From Ruminococcus sp. (GTDB taxonomy: Bacteria > Bacillota > Clostridia > Oscillospirales > Ruminococcaceae), in the NCBI GenBank assembly GCA_017623515.1, contig JAGAOV010000017.1, positions 186,001 to 250,000 of the forward strand: a stretch of 64,000 bases of DNA. The letters run 5' to 3'. Both the position numbers and the translations under genes were made by a program. Position 1 is the first letter of the stretch; the number at the start of each line of letters is the position of its first letter. Under the pieces are notes generated by a model, which had not been told where the DNA came from, ran no database searches, and saw only the letters and a program-made list of their open reading frames with translations. Of the stretch, positions 26,512-34,994 are shown piece by piece.

Positions 26512-27398
26512 TGATGAATTGTGCTGACACAAAAACAGTGCAGCATGGCAGGATCTTATCATGTGTAGGAGGACTCTATACAATAGAGTCCTCCTCTGGT
26601 ATAACCGCATGTAAAGCACGAGGAGTATTCAGAAAGCAGGGAATAACACCCTATGCCGGAGATATGGTAAGCTTTTCAAATGGTGTAATAGAGGAAGTTA
26701 TGCCAAGAAAGAACAGCATAATCCGTCCGCCGCTTGCAAATCTTGACCAGATAATATTTGTAGTATCAATGTGCAAGCCAGTGCCTAATTACCAGCTGCT
26801 TGATAAATTCATAGCGGTTGCAAGGTATAAGGGAATAGAGCCGGTGATCGTACTTACAAAGATTGACCTTAGTTCTGATAAGGAGATACGCAGAGTATAC
26901 ACTGATGCAGAGCTGCCGATAATTTCAGTGGATTATGACAATCCGGAAACGGTGCAGGCTGTAGCGGATTTACTGAAAGGGAAGATAAGTGCATTCACTG
27001 GAAACACAGGTGTAGGGAAGTCTACTCTTTTAAATCACATAGCACCAGAGCTTGAACTTTCAGTGGGCGAGGTAAGCGAGAAGCTTGGACGAGGAAGACA
27101 CACTACCCGACAGGCTACCCTATATCCTCTTTTTGGCGGATATATTGCAGATACACCGGGATTTTCTACATTTGAAACGGAGCAGTATGCTGTGATAAAG
27201 AAGGAAGAGCTTGCCGGATGTTTTCCGGAATTTGCGCCATATGAAGGAGAATGCCGGTTTGCGGACTGCGCCCATGTATGTGAAAAGGGCTGTGCAGTGC
27301 TTGAGGCATTGAATGACGGCAAAATAGAGAAGAGCAGACATGCTTCATATGTGGCGATGTATGAAGAAGCAAAGCAGCGGAAGGAATGGGAAAAATGA
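26508..27398 (+). CDS. rsgA: Ribosome small-subunit biogenesis GTPase RsgA
   Basis: Circularly permuted GTPase that checks late 30S assembly. The 296-residue protein has an OB-fold N-terminus. The permuted motifs follow as TKIDL (G4), then GNTGVGKSTLLN (G1) and DTPGF (G3). A C-terminal zinc knuckle completes it (CRFADCAHVCEKGC). It overlaps prkC by 4 bp. The three consecutive ATG codons at the start leave the exact first residue uncertain. Confidence 0.95.
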   Translation: MMMNCADTKTVQHGRILSCVGGLYTIESSSGITACKARGVFRKQGITPYAGDMVSFSNGVIEEVMPRKNSIIRPPLANLDQIIFVVSMCKPVPNYQLLDKFIAVARYKGIEPVIVLTKIDLSSDKEIRRVYTDAELPIISVDYDNPETVQAVADLLKGKISAFTGNTGVGKSTLLNHIAPELELSVGEVSEKLGRGRHTTRQATLYPLFGGYIADTPGFSTFETEQYAVIKKEELAGCFPEFAPYEGECRFADCAHVCEKGCAVLEALNDGKIEKSRHASYVAMYEEAKQRKEWEK

Positions 27399-28018
27399 GC
27401 CGTAGATTTATAATATTTGCAGGCGGAGAGATAAATCCGGAGATAGTTGAAATTCCGGAGGAACGCTATCTTATATGCGCAGACCGTGGGTTTATGACAG
27501 CAGAAGCAATGGGACTTGAACCGGATTGTGTAATAGGAGACTTTGATTCTCTTGGATATGTTCCAAAATGCAGCAATGTTCAGATATATCCCTCCGGCAA
27601 GGATGATACAGATACCATGCTTGCTGTGAAATATGCTCTTGAAAACGGTGCAGATGAAATTCACATTTATGGTGCACTTGAGGGCAGGCTTGACCATACC
27701 TTTGCAAATATCCAAACGCTTTTACATATAGAGGAGCATGGAGCAAGAGGTGTACTTATAAGTGAGAACAGCCGTGTATATATTCAGAAAAGCGGCGAGC
27801 CGAGGTGTTACGCTAAGCGTGACGAGTGGTATTTTTCTGTATTTTCGTACAGTGATAAAAGTACAGGCGTGAATCTTACGGGTACTGAATATCCTCTTGA
27901 AGACGCTGTTCTGGAAAGCAGCTTTCCGCTTGGTGTAAGCAATCATATTATGGACGAATATGCAGAGCTTTCCGCAGAAAATGGCTGTCTTATTGTAATA
28001 GAATCAAGGGAAACCTGA
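27395..28018 (+). CDS. thiN: Thiamine diphosphokinase
   Basis: Converts thiamine to thiamine diphosphate. The 207-residue protein has the conserved ADRGF, GDFDSLG, KDDTDTMLAVKYAL and GALEGRLDHTFANIQ motifs. I chose the ATG that overlaps the rsgA stop (ATGA); an in-frame ATG 3 codons earlier is possible. In B. subtilis rpe lies between rsgA and thiN; it is absent here. Confidence 0.93.
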   Translation: MSRRFIIFAGGEINPEIVEIPEERYLICADRGFMTAEAMGLEPDCVIGDFDSLGYVPKCSNVQIYPSGKDDTDTMLAVKYALENGADEIHIYGALEGRLDHTFANIQTLLHIEEHGARGVLISENSRVYIQKSGEPRCYAKRDEWYFSVFSYSDKSTGVNLTGTEYPLEDAVLESSFPLGVSNHIMDEYAELSAENGCLIVIESRET

Positions 28019-28105
28019 ACCAAAAGCATTCCATCTGAATAGAATGAAATGAACGTATAGGCTTATGAACATAGCTGATACAAGTCAGCTCAGGAGGGAA
28101 TGCAT

Positions 28106-28198
28106 ATGAAAGTCGTTGTCGTTAAGAGCCCGAAGCTGCTGTCAGGGATATTTCGTGTGATATTTAAGATAAAACGTGAACAGCCGGAGGACATTTGA
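28106..28198 (+). CDS. spoVM: SpoVM-like small amphipathic peptide (30 residues)
   Basis: This short frame begins MKVVVVKSPKLLSGIFRVIF and closely parallels B. subtilis SpoVM (26 residues), a curvature-sensing amphipathic helix that places the spore coat. Shared features are MKxxxxKxPKxLxGIxR and the size. AGGAGGG lies 8 bases before ATG. The position after thiN is the same as in B. subtilis. Whether this organism sporulates cannot be seen from the window. Confidence 0.85.
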   Translation: MKVVVVKSPKLLSGIFRVIFKIKREQPEDI

Positions 28199-28210
28199 CG
28201 ATTTAATTTG

Positions 28211-28284
28211 AAAGGGACTGCTTTTACACAAGGCAGTCCCTTTGTGTTAAATACAAGGACTGTCGTGAATGCGGCAGTCCTTTT
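28211..28284 (+). terminator. Tandem terminators ending the yicC-spoVM operon
   Basis: Two hairpins lie in series: AAAGGGACTGC/GCAGTCCCTTT (28211-28243) and AAGGACTG/CAGTCCTT with TTTT (28255-28284). Both stems contain the same GGACTG core, suggesting a local duplication. Confidence 0.85.
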
Positions 28285-28314
28285 CTGCATAGATTGTAGC
28301 AGGAGGTGAATGCT

Positions 28315-28611
28315 ATGGATGAAATCATGATAAATGATATGCAGGAAAGCATTCCGGACAATTCAGCGGAAAGCGGCGTAGAAAAGATATACATAGGCGA
28401 TGAACCTAAGGTATCGGGAAAAAGTGATGATGTTATGATGACACAAGGGATACTTTGCATTATACTGGTGCTGTCTTTGGTTGTATTGAGATTCATAAAC
28501 GGTGATTTTCTGGATGAGCTTCTTTCAATGTATAGAGAACGAACAGCCTCACCGCCGGAAAGTTTCCTTGCCGAAATAATAGAAACAGTCGAAAAATGGT
28601 TCAGGAAATGA
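28315..28611 (+). CDS. Single-pass membrane protein, unknown function
   Basis: This 98-residue protein has an acidic N-terminus, one hydrophobic helix (about 45-62) and a charged C-terminal region ending EKWFRK. I do not recognise a family. AGGAGGTGAATGCT is an excellent ribosome site. Its stop overlaps the next gene (ATGA), so it is probably co-translated with the M50 peptidase and may be a partner of it. A SpoIVFA-like partner role would be a guess. Confidence 0.75.
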   Translation: MDEIMINDMQESIPDNSAESGVEKIYIGDEPKVSGKSDDVMMTQGILCIILVLSLVVLRFINGDFLDELLSMYRERTASPPESFLAEIIETVEKWFRK

Positions 28612-29177
28612 TAACCTTTCGTATATTCGGAGTATCGGTCCGTGCGGAGTTCAGCTTTATAACAGTATGCGCACTTATATGTACTATAAATAATGGTTCT
28701 ATGCTGAAAAATTCTCTGTTTGCGGCGGTGCTTCATGAAATGGCACATCTGACTGCAATGTTGATTCTTGGCATAGGCTTGAAGTCGGTTTCGTTTCACG
28801 GCTGCGGAGTGCGTATATATCCCGAAGATAGACTCCTAAGCTATGGCAAGGAGATTTTCATACTTCTTGCTGGTCCTTCTTCCAACCTGATTATGTTTCT
28901 TATTCTATACCATTATAATGGAAACGAAGCTGCTGCCGCACAGCTTGGTCTTGGTCTTATGAATCTGATGCCATGCCGTAATCTTGACGGCGGACGAGTG
29001 CTGCGATGCTGTCTCAGTATCACAAAGCTTGATTCACACACAATATACAGTCTTACACGAATAATATCCATATCTGTTATTCTACTTCTTACAGCGGCAG
29101 GATTTATATCAGGTGTAAGGAATTTTACATATTATGCACTTATGCTCTATCTTTTCTTTTCAGAATTTTTCGGATAG
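28608..29177 (+). CDS. M50 site-2-protease-family metallopeptidase (SpoIVFB-like)
   Basis: An intramembrane zinc peptidase. The 189-residue protein is largely hydrophobic and has VLHEMAHL (HExxH) and the third ligand motif MPCRNLDGGRVL (N-x-DG). No PDZ or CBS domain is present. SpoIVFB of sporulation is the best-known short relative; a general role in cleaving membrane-bound factors is the alternative. ATG 28608 overlaps the previous stop; ATG 28596 is a possible alternative. Confidence 0.85.
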   Translation: MITFRIFGVSVRAEFSFITVCALICTINNGSMLKNSLFAAVLHEMAHLTAMLILGIGLKSVSFHGCGVRIYPEDRLLSYGKEIFILLAGPSSNLIMFLILYHYNGNEAAAAQLGLGLMNLMPCRNLDGGRVLRCCLSITKLDSHTIYSLTRIISISVILLLTAAGFISGVRNFTYYALMLYLFFSEFFG

Positions 29178-29180
29178 CTG

Positions 29181-29209
29181 TTGATTATTTTCAGGATTTG
29201 CAGTATAAT
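29181..29209 (+). promoter_or_regulatory. Promoter of the radical SAM pair
   Basis: TTGATT (29181-29186) and TATAAT (29204-29209) are separated by 17 bp. Transcription would start near 29216, so the coding region must begin downstream of that point. Confidence 0.8.
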
Positions 29210-29243
29210 AAAGAGGTATAAAACAGAGAAAGGATTGAGTGCT

Positions 29244-31094
29244 ATTAGTATTCTTTCAAAAATTGAACCGCTTCTCCTCAGTGTTCAGAAACCGTCCCAA
29301 TACATAGGCGGCGAAGTGGGAAGCATTGTAAAAGATAAGGAAAATATAGATGTGCGTTTTGCATTCTGTTTTCCGGATACCTACGAAATAGGAATGTCTC
29401 ATCTTGGTATGAAGATTCTGTACGGACTCATAAATCAGCGTGAGAATTTCTGGTGTGAGCGAGTATTTGCACCGGATATGGATTTTGAGCAGCTTATGCG
29501 TGAGAATGACATTCCTCTCTACGCTCTGGAAAGCCTTGAGCCTGTCCGTGACTTTGACATGATAGGCTTTACTCTCCAGTATGAGCTTTCCTACACGAAT
29601 ATACTCAATATGCTTGACCTTGCAGGTATCCCTGTTTATGCAAGAGACAGAGGAACTTCAATGGTGCAGATGGTCTGCGCAGGAGGTCCTTGTGTGTGCA
29701 ATCCGGAGCCTGTTGCAGATTTCTTTGATTTCTTCATTCTCGGCGAAGGCGAAGAGGTAAACCTTGAGGTTATGGACTTGTACGCTGACATGAAGAAAAA
29801 AGGCTGTACCCGTCAGGAGTTTCTTAGAGAAGCTGCTAAAATAGAGGGCATATATGTTCCGTCGCTGTATGATATTTCATACAAGGAAGACGGCACTATA
29901 GAAAAAATATCTCCCAAGGAAAATGCACCTGCTGTTATAACAAAGCGTATCATAAAGGATTTTGACAAGGTTTATTATCCGGAAAGCTTTGTAGTACCAT
30001 TTACAGAGGTAGTACATGACAGAAGTGTAGTTGAGGTGCTGCGTGGCTGTATAAGAGGCTGCCGCTTTTGTCAGGCAGGCTTTATCTACCGACCTTTCCG
30101 TGAAAAACAGCCGGATACTATCTGTAAGCAGGCTCAGAATCTCTGTAAGAATACAGGATATGAGGAGCTTTCGCTGTCATCACTCAGCACAAGCGACCAC
30201 AGCGGCATTGATGAAATGCTCACAAAGCTTCTTGATTTTACAGAAGAAAAACGTATCGGTATGTCTCTGCCGTCGCTCAGAGTAGATAATTTCTCGGACG
30301 CACTTATGGAGAAGATAAAGCGTGTGCGTAAAACAGGTCTTACCTTTGCACCGGAAGCAGGTACACAGAGACTTCGTGACGTTATCAATAAGAATGTGTC
30401 TGACGAGGAGATTATGAATGCCGCAGAGATCGCATTTTCCGGCGGATATTTCAATGTAAAGCTTTACTTCATGATGGGACTTCCTACAGAAACAGATGAG
30501 GATATTGCTGGTATTGCAGAAATTGCCGACCGTATAGTAGATATGTTCTTCCAGAATCCCGACCGTCCGAGAGGAAAGATGGTTCAGGTATCTGTCAGCG
30601 TTGCTACATTTGTACCAAAGCCCTTCACGCCTTTTGAATTTGAGCCTCAGGCTACAGAGGAAGAGGTGCACCATAAGCAGGAGCATCTTGTAAATTCAAT
30701 AAATCCACGCAATGCAAAGCGTGTAAAGGTAAGCTGGCATGAATTCCGTATAAGTCAGATGGAGGGCGTTCTTGCACGAGGAGACAGAAGACTCTGCGAT
30801 GTAATATATGCAGCATGGAAAAACGGCAGTCGTTTTGACAGTTGGAGCGATCGCTTCAATTGGAACTGCTGGGAAAAGGCATTCGCACAGTGCGGAGTAT
30901 CTCCTGAATTCTATGCAAGCCGCAGAAGAGAATATGATGAGATAATGCCATGGGATCACCTGAATTATATGGTGGACAAGTCATTCCTTGTGCGTGAGCA
31001 TAAAAAGGCAATGAATGCCGAGACAACGCCTCACTGCCGTGCAAATTGCAGCGGCTGCGGCGTAAACCGTGAAGTTGGGAGGGCATGTTTTTGA
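29244..31094 (+). CDS. B12-binding-like radical SAM protein (TIGR03960 type)
   Basis: This protein of about 616 residues has an N-terminal cobalamin-binding-like domain and a radical SAM core with the cluster motif RGCIRGCRFCQAGF. It is widespread in clostridia; its substrate is not known, and RNA modification has been suggested because it sits with ribosomal genes. The start is odd: upstream codons lie inside the promoter, and no ATG or GTG exists. Candidates are TTG 29235, directly abutting AAAGGA, and ATT 29244, spaced 9 bases from it. I list ATT. It overlaps the next gene by 10 bp. Confidence 0.85.
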   Translation: MSILSKIEPLLLSVQKPSQYIGGEVGSIVKDKENIDVRFAFCFPDTYEIGMSHLGMKILYGLINQRENFWCERVFAPDMDFEQLMRENDIPLYALESLEPVRDFDMIGFTLQYELSYTNILNMLDLAGIPVYARDRGTSMVQMVCAGGPCVCNPEPVADFFDFFILGEGEEVNLEVMDLYADMKKKGCTRQEFLREAAKIEGIYVPSLYDISYKEDGTIEKISPKENAPAVITKRIIKDFDKVYYPESFVVPFTEVVHDRSVVEVLRGCIRGCRFCQAGFIYRPFREKQPDTICKQAQNLCKNTGYEELSLSSLSTSDHSGIDEMLTKLLDFTEEKRIGMSLPSLRVDNFSDALMEKIKRVRKTGLTFAPEAGTQRLRDVINKNVSDEEIMNAAEIAFSGGYFNVKLYFMMGLPTETDEDIAGIAEIADRIVDMFFQNPDRPRGKMVQVSVSVATFVPKPFTPFEFEPQATEEEVHHKQEHLVNSINPRNAKRVKVSWHEFRISQMEGVLARGDRRLCDVIYAAWKNGSRFDSWSDRFNWNCWEKAFAQCGVSPEFYASRRREYDEIMPWDHLNYMVDKSFLVREHKKAMNAETTPHCRANCSGCGVNREVGRACF

Positions 31095-31747
31095 AGACTA
31101 TATACAGAATGAAATTCTCCAAAACAGGCAGAGCAAAGTATATATCACACCTTGATCTTATGCGATGTTTTCAGAGATGTATAAGACGTGCAGAGCTGCC
31201 TATTGCCTATTCAGAGGGCTTTCATCCTCATATGCTTATTGTATTTGCAGCGGCTCTTTCCCTTGGCTTTGAAAGTGAATGCGAGATAATCGAGATACAG
31301 CTCAGAGAAGAGATTCCCTTTGATGAAGTAAAGAACAGGATGAATGCGATTCTTCCGGAGGGAATCGAGATTCTCAGATGCTATGCACCTCAGCACAAAA
31401 TGGGACAGATGGGTTATGCAGAATACAAGGTAACTCTTCCCAGCGATGACAGCATGGAGCTTAACAAGAGCTGGAAGGAATTCATGTCTCAGGAAAAGAT
31501 ATTGGTGGAGAAGAAAACCAAAAGAGGCTTCCGTGAAATTGATCTCAAGGAGCAGACAGAATTTCTCAGTGCAGAGGAGCAGGCGGATGGACTTGTTCTG
31601 TTTCTCAGGCTTCCGGCAGGCAGTACAGTGAATGTAAATCCATCGCTTTTGATAGAAACCTTTGAGAAAAACAGTGCCATATCCTTTGGCTTTCCGAAAT
31701 ATTGCCGTCAAAAGCTGTTTTCTTCGGAAAAAACTGAATTTTTTTAA
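31085..31747 (+). CDS. Radical-SAM-associated DUF2344 protein (TIGR03936 type)
   Basis: This 220-residue protein begins with the family signature KFSKTGRAKYISHLDLMR and SEGFHPHM. It is nearly always encoded next to, or fused with, the TIGR03960 radical SAM protein, as seen here with a 10-bp overlap. It has no radical SAM cluster of its own and presumably assists its partner. GGGAGGG precedes ATG 31085. Confidence 0.9.
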   Translation: MFLKTIYRMKFSKTGRAKYISHLDLMRCFQRCIRRAELPIAYSEGFHPHMLIVFAAALSLGFESECEIIEIQLREEIPFDEVKNRMNAILPEGIEILRCYAPQHKMGQMGYAEYKVTLPSDDSMELNKSWKEFMSQEKILVEKKTKRGFREIDLKEQTEFLSAEEQADGLVLFLRLPAGSTVNVNPSLLIETFEKNSAISFGFPKYCRQKLFSSEKTEFF

Positions 31748-31755
31748 AAAAACAC

Positions 31756-31784
31756 TTGCTTTTTTTTTCAGGATGTGGTATGAT
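31756..31784 (+). promoter_or_regulatory. Promoter of rplS operon
   Basis: TTGCTT (31756-31761) and TATGAT (31779-31784) are separated by 17 bp, with an extended TGG before the -10 box. Confidence 0.75.
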
Positions 31785-31790
31785 AATAGA

Positions 31791-31943
31791 GCATTTGAAA
31801 TCCGCTTGGCAAACAGCCGAGTGAGTGTAATGCCATAACGACATTAAATCAGACGATCCGCTGACGAAGGGTACGATGATGCCCGATGCAGGTTCTGACC
31901 GCCCTGCCGTGAATGAACGTCTGAAAATCAGGAGGAAAGAAAA
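31791..31943 (+). promoter_or_regulatory. Structured leader of rplS, probable L19 autoregulatory element
   Basis: The leader holds CTTGGC/GCCGAG and TAATG/CATTA hairpins. A multibranch domain follows, closed by TCAGACG (31849-31855) and CGTCTGA (31918-31924) and containing GGG/CCC and GCAGG/CCTGC arms. It ends 5 bases before the AGGAGG site, so folding could gate translation. Firmicutes rplS genes are known to carry an L19 leader; whether this one fits that family needs a covariance search. Confidence 0.65.
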
Positions 31944-32288
31944 ATGGATGCATTAAAAATGATCAGCGAGTCAAGCATGAAGCAGGAAGCACCGGTAATT
32001 TCTGTAGGTGATACCGTAAAGGTACACGTAAGAATCAAGGAAGGCGATAAGAGCCGTATCCAGATGTTCGAGGGTACAGTAATTGCCAAGAAGCACGGCG
32101 GCATCAGCGAAACCTTTACAGTTCGCCGTCTGTCTCACGGCTGCGGTGTAGAGCGTGTATTCCCGCTCCACTCTCCGGTAGTTGAGAAGGTAGACGTAAT
32201 CAGAAGCGGTAAGGTACGCAGAGCTAAGCTGTACTATCTCCGTGACCGTGTAGGTAAGGCTGCAAAGGTTAAGGAACAGATTCGCTAA
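31944..32288 (+). CDS. rplS: 50S ribosomal protein L19
   Basis: The 114-residue protein has the L19 core [31 protein letters not shown] and [21 protein letters not shown] and ends with [14 protein letters not shown]. It is located at the 30S-50S interface. AGGAGG precedes ATG. It is followed by a terminator and then lepB, rbgA and rnhB, the standard Firmicutes neighbourhood. Confidence 0.98.
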   Translation: MDALKMISESSMKQEAPVISVGDTVKVHVRIKEGDKSRIQMFEGTVIAKKHGGISETFTVRRLSHGCGVERVFPLHSPVVEKVDVIRSGKVRRAKLYYLRDRVGKAAKVKEQIR

Positions 32289-32354
32289 GAACGTGAGGTC
32301 AGGCGGAGGCGGGGCAAGTGTGTCTGCGCTTCCGATGAACCTGACATCATAAGT

Positions 32355-32381
32355 AAAAAGGGGACATTATGTCCTTTTTTT
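32355..32381 (+). terminator. Terminator after rplS
   Basis: AAAAAGGGGACA pairs with TGTCCTTTTTT around a short loop and ends in a T-run. A larger GTCAGG/CCTGAC stem precedes it. Confidence 0.85.
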
Positions 32382-32430
32382 ATTATATTGAGAAAAAACT
32401 TCCGCAGTAAATGTGAGAAAAGAGGTACAT

Positions 32431-33054
32431 ATGGAAGATACAAAAAAGACTGTAGAGAATGAAAACGAGAAGAAAGGCTCATTTCTGGGCGATATTCTTG
32501 ATATAATGGAGGCAGTATTTATCTCTGTCTTTGCTGTTATTATGTTTTTCGCATATGTGGCACGTCCTGTAACTGTTGAGGGAAGATCAATGGAATCAAC
32601 ACTTCATGATCAGGACAGACTGTTTATGTCTGATTTTCTGTACAAGCCGGAGCGTGGTGATATTGTAGTTGTGGATAACAGTTCCTCATGGACATATGAC
32701 GGTTCAGGCAACCTTGTTGAAGGCGATGGTATTGCGGAGGATAAGAAGCTTATCAAGAGAATTATTGCTGTTGGCGGAGATGAGATAAACATTAACTTTA
32801 CTACTGGTGAGGTCTTTGTAAACGGCGAACTCCTTGAGGAAAATTATATAAACAATTCTACTGTAACTAATCATGGTTCATTTTCATATCCTTTGATCGT
32901 ACCTGATGGATACATGTACGTTATGGGTGATAACAGACAGAATTCAACAGACAGCCGTTCTGCCTCAGTAGGCTTTGTATCAGAGGAACAGCTTCTGGGC
33001 AAGGCTCTGTTCCGTTTCTATCCGTTGGAGGATTTTGGATCTATTTATGAATAA
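32431..33054 (+). CDS. lepB: Signal peptidase I
   Basis: Cleaves signal peptides from exported proteins. The 207-residue protein has an N-terminal membrane helix (about 30-50). The catalytic Ser lies in GRSMESTL and the catalytic Lys in KRIIAVGGDEI, and the MGDNRQNSTDSR box is present. ATG 32431 follows AGAGGT; the upstream in-frame GTG is less likely. Confidence 0.95.
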   Translation: MEDTKKTVENENEKKGSFLGDILDIMEAVFISVFAVIMFFAYVARPVTVEGRSMESTLHDQDRLFMSDFLYKPERGDIVVVDNSSSWTYDGSGNLVEGDGIAEDKKLIKRIIAVGGDEININFTTGEVFVNGELLEENYINNSTVTNHGSFSYPLIVPDGYMYVMGDNRQNSTDSRSASVGFVSEEQLLGKALFRFYPLEDFGSIYE

Positions 33055-33080
33055 TGTGGCTGAGTGAAAGGAGAGACTGA

Positions 33081-33962
33081 ATGTCTGAACTTACAATACG
33101 GAATATACAGTGGTTTCCGGGGCACATGACCAAAACACGTCGAATGATCGCTGCAAATTTGTCACTTGTTGACGCCGTTGTTGAAATACTGGATGCACGT
33201 ATTCCGCAGAGCAGCCGTAATCCTGAAATGGATCAGATGGTTGGAAACAAGCCGAGACTTTTTCTTATGAATAAGGCTGATATGGCTGATCCAGCCATGA
33301 CTGATAAGTGGATAGCACATTTCAGGAAGCAGGGAATACCTGCATTGCCTGTAGACTGCAAAAGCGGCAAGGGCGTTAAAAATTTCACCGGAGCAATTGA
33401 ACAGCTCCTCAGCGAGCTTTTAGAGCGAAGAAAGAATGCCGGCATGGTCGGTGCGCCTGTACGTCTTATGATAGTGGGCATACCTAATGTTGGAAAGTCA
33501 TCCTTTATAAACAGAATGGCACAGTCGAAACGTGCAAAGGTTGAGGACAGACCTGGTGTCACCAGAACAAAGCAGTGGGTGAAGATCGGCAGTAATATGG
33601 AACTTCTGGATATGCCCGGTGTACTTTGGCCAAAATTCGACGATCAGGAGGTTGCTAAACGTCTTGCCTTTACAGGTGCTATAAATGACGACGTTGTTGA
33701 CATTGAAACTCTTGCTATGCTTCTCCTTGAGTATCTTGCAAAAACCTATCCGGAAACACTGACCTCTCGTTACAAGATGACAGAATTCACCGAAATGGGC
33801 GGAGTGGAGCTTCTGGAAACAATGGGCAGAAAAAGAGGAATGCTTATATCCGGCGGTGAGGTCAATACCGAACGTGCAGCAATTACTCTTATAGATGAAT
33901 ACCGAAGCGGCAAGCTTGGCAGAATGACTCTGGAATCACCGGAGGAGCATGAAAATGGCTAA
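33081..33962 (+). CDS. rbgA: Ribosome biogenesis GTPase RbgA (YlqF)
   Basis: Circularly permuted GTPase needed for late 50S assembly. The 293-residue protein has [10 protein letters not shown] at the start, then NKADMAD (G4), [13 protein letters not shown] (G1), [11 protein letters not shown] (G2) and [10 protein letters not shown] (G3). A C-terminal helical domain follows. It overlaps rnhB slightly, matching the rplS-rbgA-rnhB order of other Firmicutes. Confidence 0.96.
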   Translation: MSELTIRNIQWFPGHMTKTRRMIAANLSLVDAVVEILDARIPQSSRNPEMDQMVGNKPRLFLMNKADMADPAMTDKWIAHFRKQGIPALPVDCKSGKGVKNFTGAIEQLLSELLERRKNAGMVGAPVRLMIVGIPNVGKSSFINRMAQSKRAKVEDRPGVTRTKQWVKIGSNMELLDMPGVLWPKFDDQEVAKRLAFTGAINDDVVDIETLAMLLLEYLAKTYPETLTSRYKMTEFTEMGGVELLETMGRKRGMLISGGEVNTERAAITLIDEYRSGKLGRMTLESPEEHENG

Positions 33963-34590
33963 GACAGCAGCGGTAAAAAAGACAACAGAAGAGCTTTATG
34001 CCTTTGACAATGACCTGAGAAAAAGCTACCCTGTTCTGTGCGGCGTTGATGAAGCCGGAAGAGGCCCGCTTGCAGGCGATGTATATGCGGCTGCTGTTAT
34101 ACTTGATCCGGATATTGTTATAGAGGGCATAAATGACAGCAAGAAGCTTTCGGAAAAAAAGAGAGAGCTTATTTTCGAGGAAATATGCAGCAAAGCTAAA
34201 GCTTACTGCATAGCCACAGCGTCTGTTGAAGAGATAGAGGAAATAAATATTCTGAATGCAGCTATGCTTGCAATGAAAAGAGCAGTTGAAGGTCTCGGCA
34301 TTCAGCCGGAGCATGTTCTTGTTGACGGCAACCGTCTGCCGGAACTTGCGGTTTCAGCACAGGCTGTTGTAAAGGGTGACGCTAATTCTGCAAGCATTGC
34401 AGCAGCGTCTATTCTTGCAAAGGTTGCAAGGGACAGAAATCTTCGTGAGCTTGATGAAATGTATCCCGAATACGGTTTTTCAAAGCATAAGGGCTACGGT
34501 ACAAAGGCTCACTATGAAGCGATTCTGGAACACGGGCCAAGTCCTGTTCACAGAATGTCTTTCCTGAAAAAGCTGTATAATAATGAGTAA
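33955..34590 (+). CDS. rnhB: Ribonuclease HII
   Basis: Cleaves RNA in RNA-DNA hybrids. The 211-residue protein has [19 protein letters not shown] with the first catalytic Asp-Glu pair, [12 protein letters not shown], the VDGNR Asp and the [21 protein letters not shown] segment. ATG 33955 is preferred because GGAGG lies 9 bases away; the ATG two codons earlier is too close. Confidence 0.95.
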   Translation: MAKTAAVKKTTEELYAFDNDLRKSYPVLCGVDEAGRGPLAGDVYAAAVILDPDIVIEGINDSKKLSEKKRELIFEEICSKAKAYCIATASVEEIEEINILNAAMLAMKRAVEGLGIQPEHVLVDGNRLPELAVSAQAVVKGDANSASIAAASILAKVARDRNLRELDEMYPEYGFSKHKGYGTKAHYEAILEHGPSPVHRMSFLKKLYNNE

Positions 34591-34963
34591 AGCATCGGAA
34601 ACTGGAAAGCTTGGCGAAGCGGCAGTAAGGCGGTATCTTGAGAAAAAAGGTGCAGTGATACTTGACCAGAATTACCGCATAGCCGGCGGAGAAATAGATA
34701 TAATTGCTGCGCTTGGCGATGAACTTCTTTTTGTAGAGGTAAAAACAAGACGCAGAGGTTCAATGGTCTCAGGCTTTGAGGCTGTAACCGAAAGAAAGAA
34801 AATGCTTATCATGCGAACTGCAATACATTATTGCATGGAGCATACAGATGAACTTCAGCCAAGGTTTGATGTGGCTGTGGTGAGTATGACTGACGGGCGT
34901 ATCTGTGATATTGATTATCTGGAAAATGCCTTTGATATGTCAGACTGTGATATAATATTTTAA
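34583..34963 (+). CDS. YraN/UPF0102 family endonuclease-like protein
   Basis: This 126-residue protein has the restriction-endonuclease-like fold signature of the family: [26 protein letters not shown] and [10 protein letters not shown]. The function is unproven; a role in DNA processing is often suggested. It overlaps rnhB by 8 bp, its usual neighbour. Confidence 0.93.
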   Translation: MSKASETGKLGEAAVRRYLEKKGAVILDQNYRIAGGEIDIIAALGDELLFVEVKTRRRGSMVSGFEAVTERKKMLIMRTAIHYCMEHTDELQPRFDVAVVSMTDGRICDIDYLENAFDMSDCDIIF

Positions 34964-34994
34964 GGCTGTAAGCCGATAAAAAAGGGTGGTAATT

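Noticed and set aside
28019..28105. Sporulation sigma-factor promoter before spoVM
   Set aside because: Weak resemblances to SigE/SigK boxes exist, but none has acceptable boxes and spacing together.
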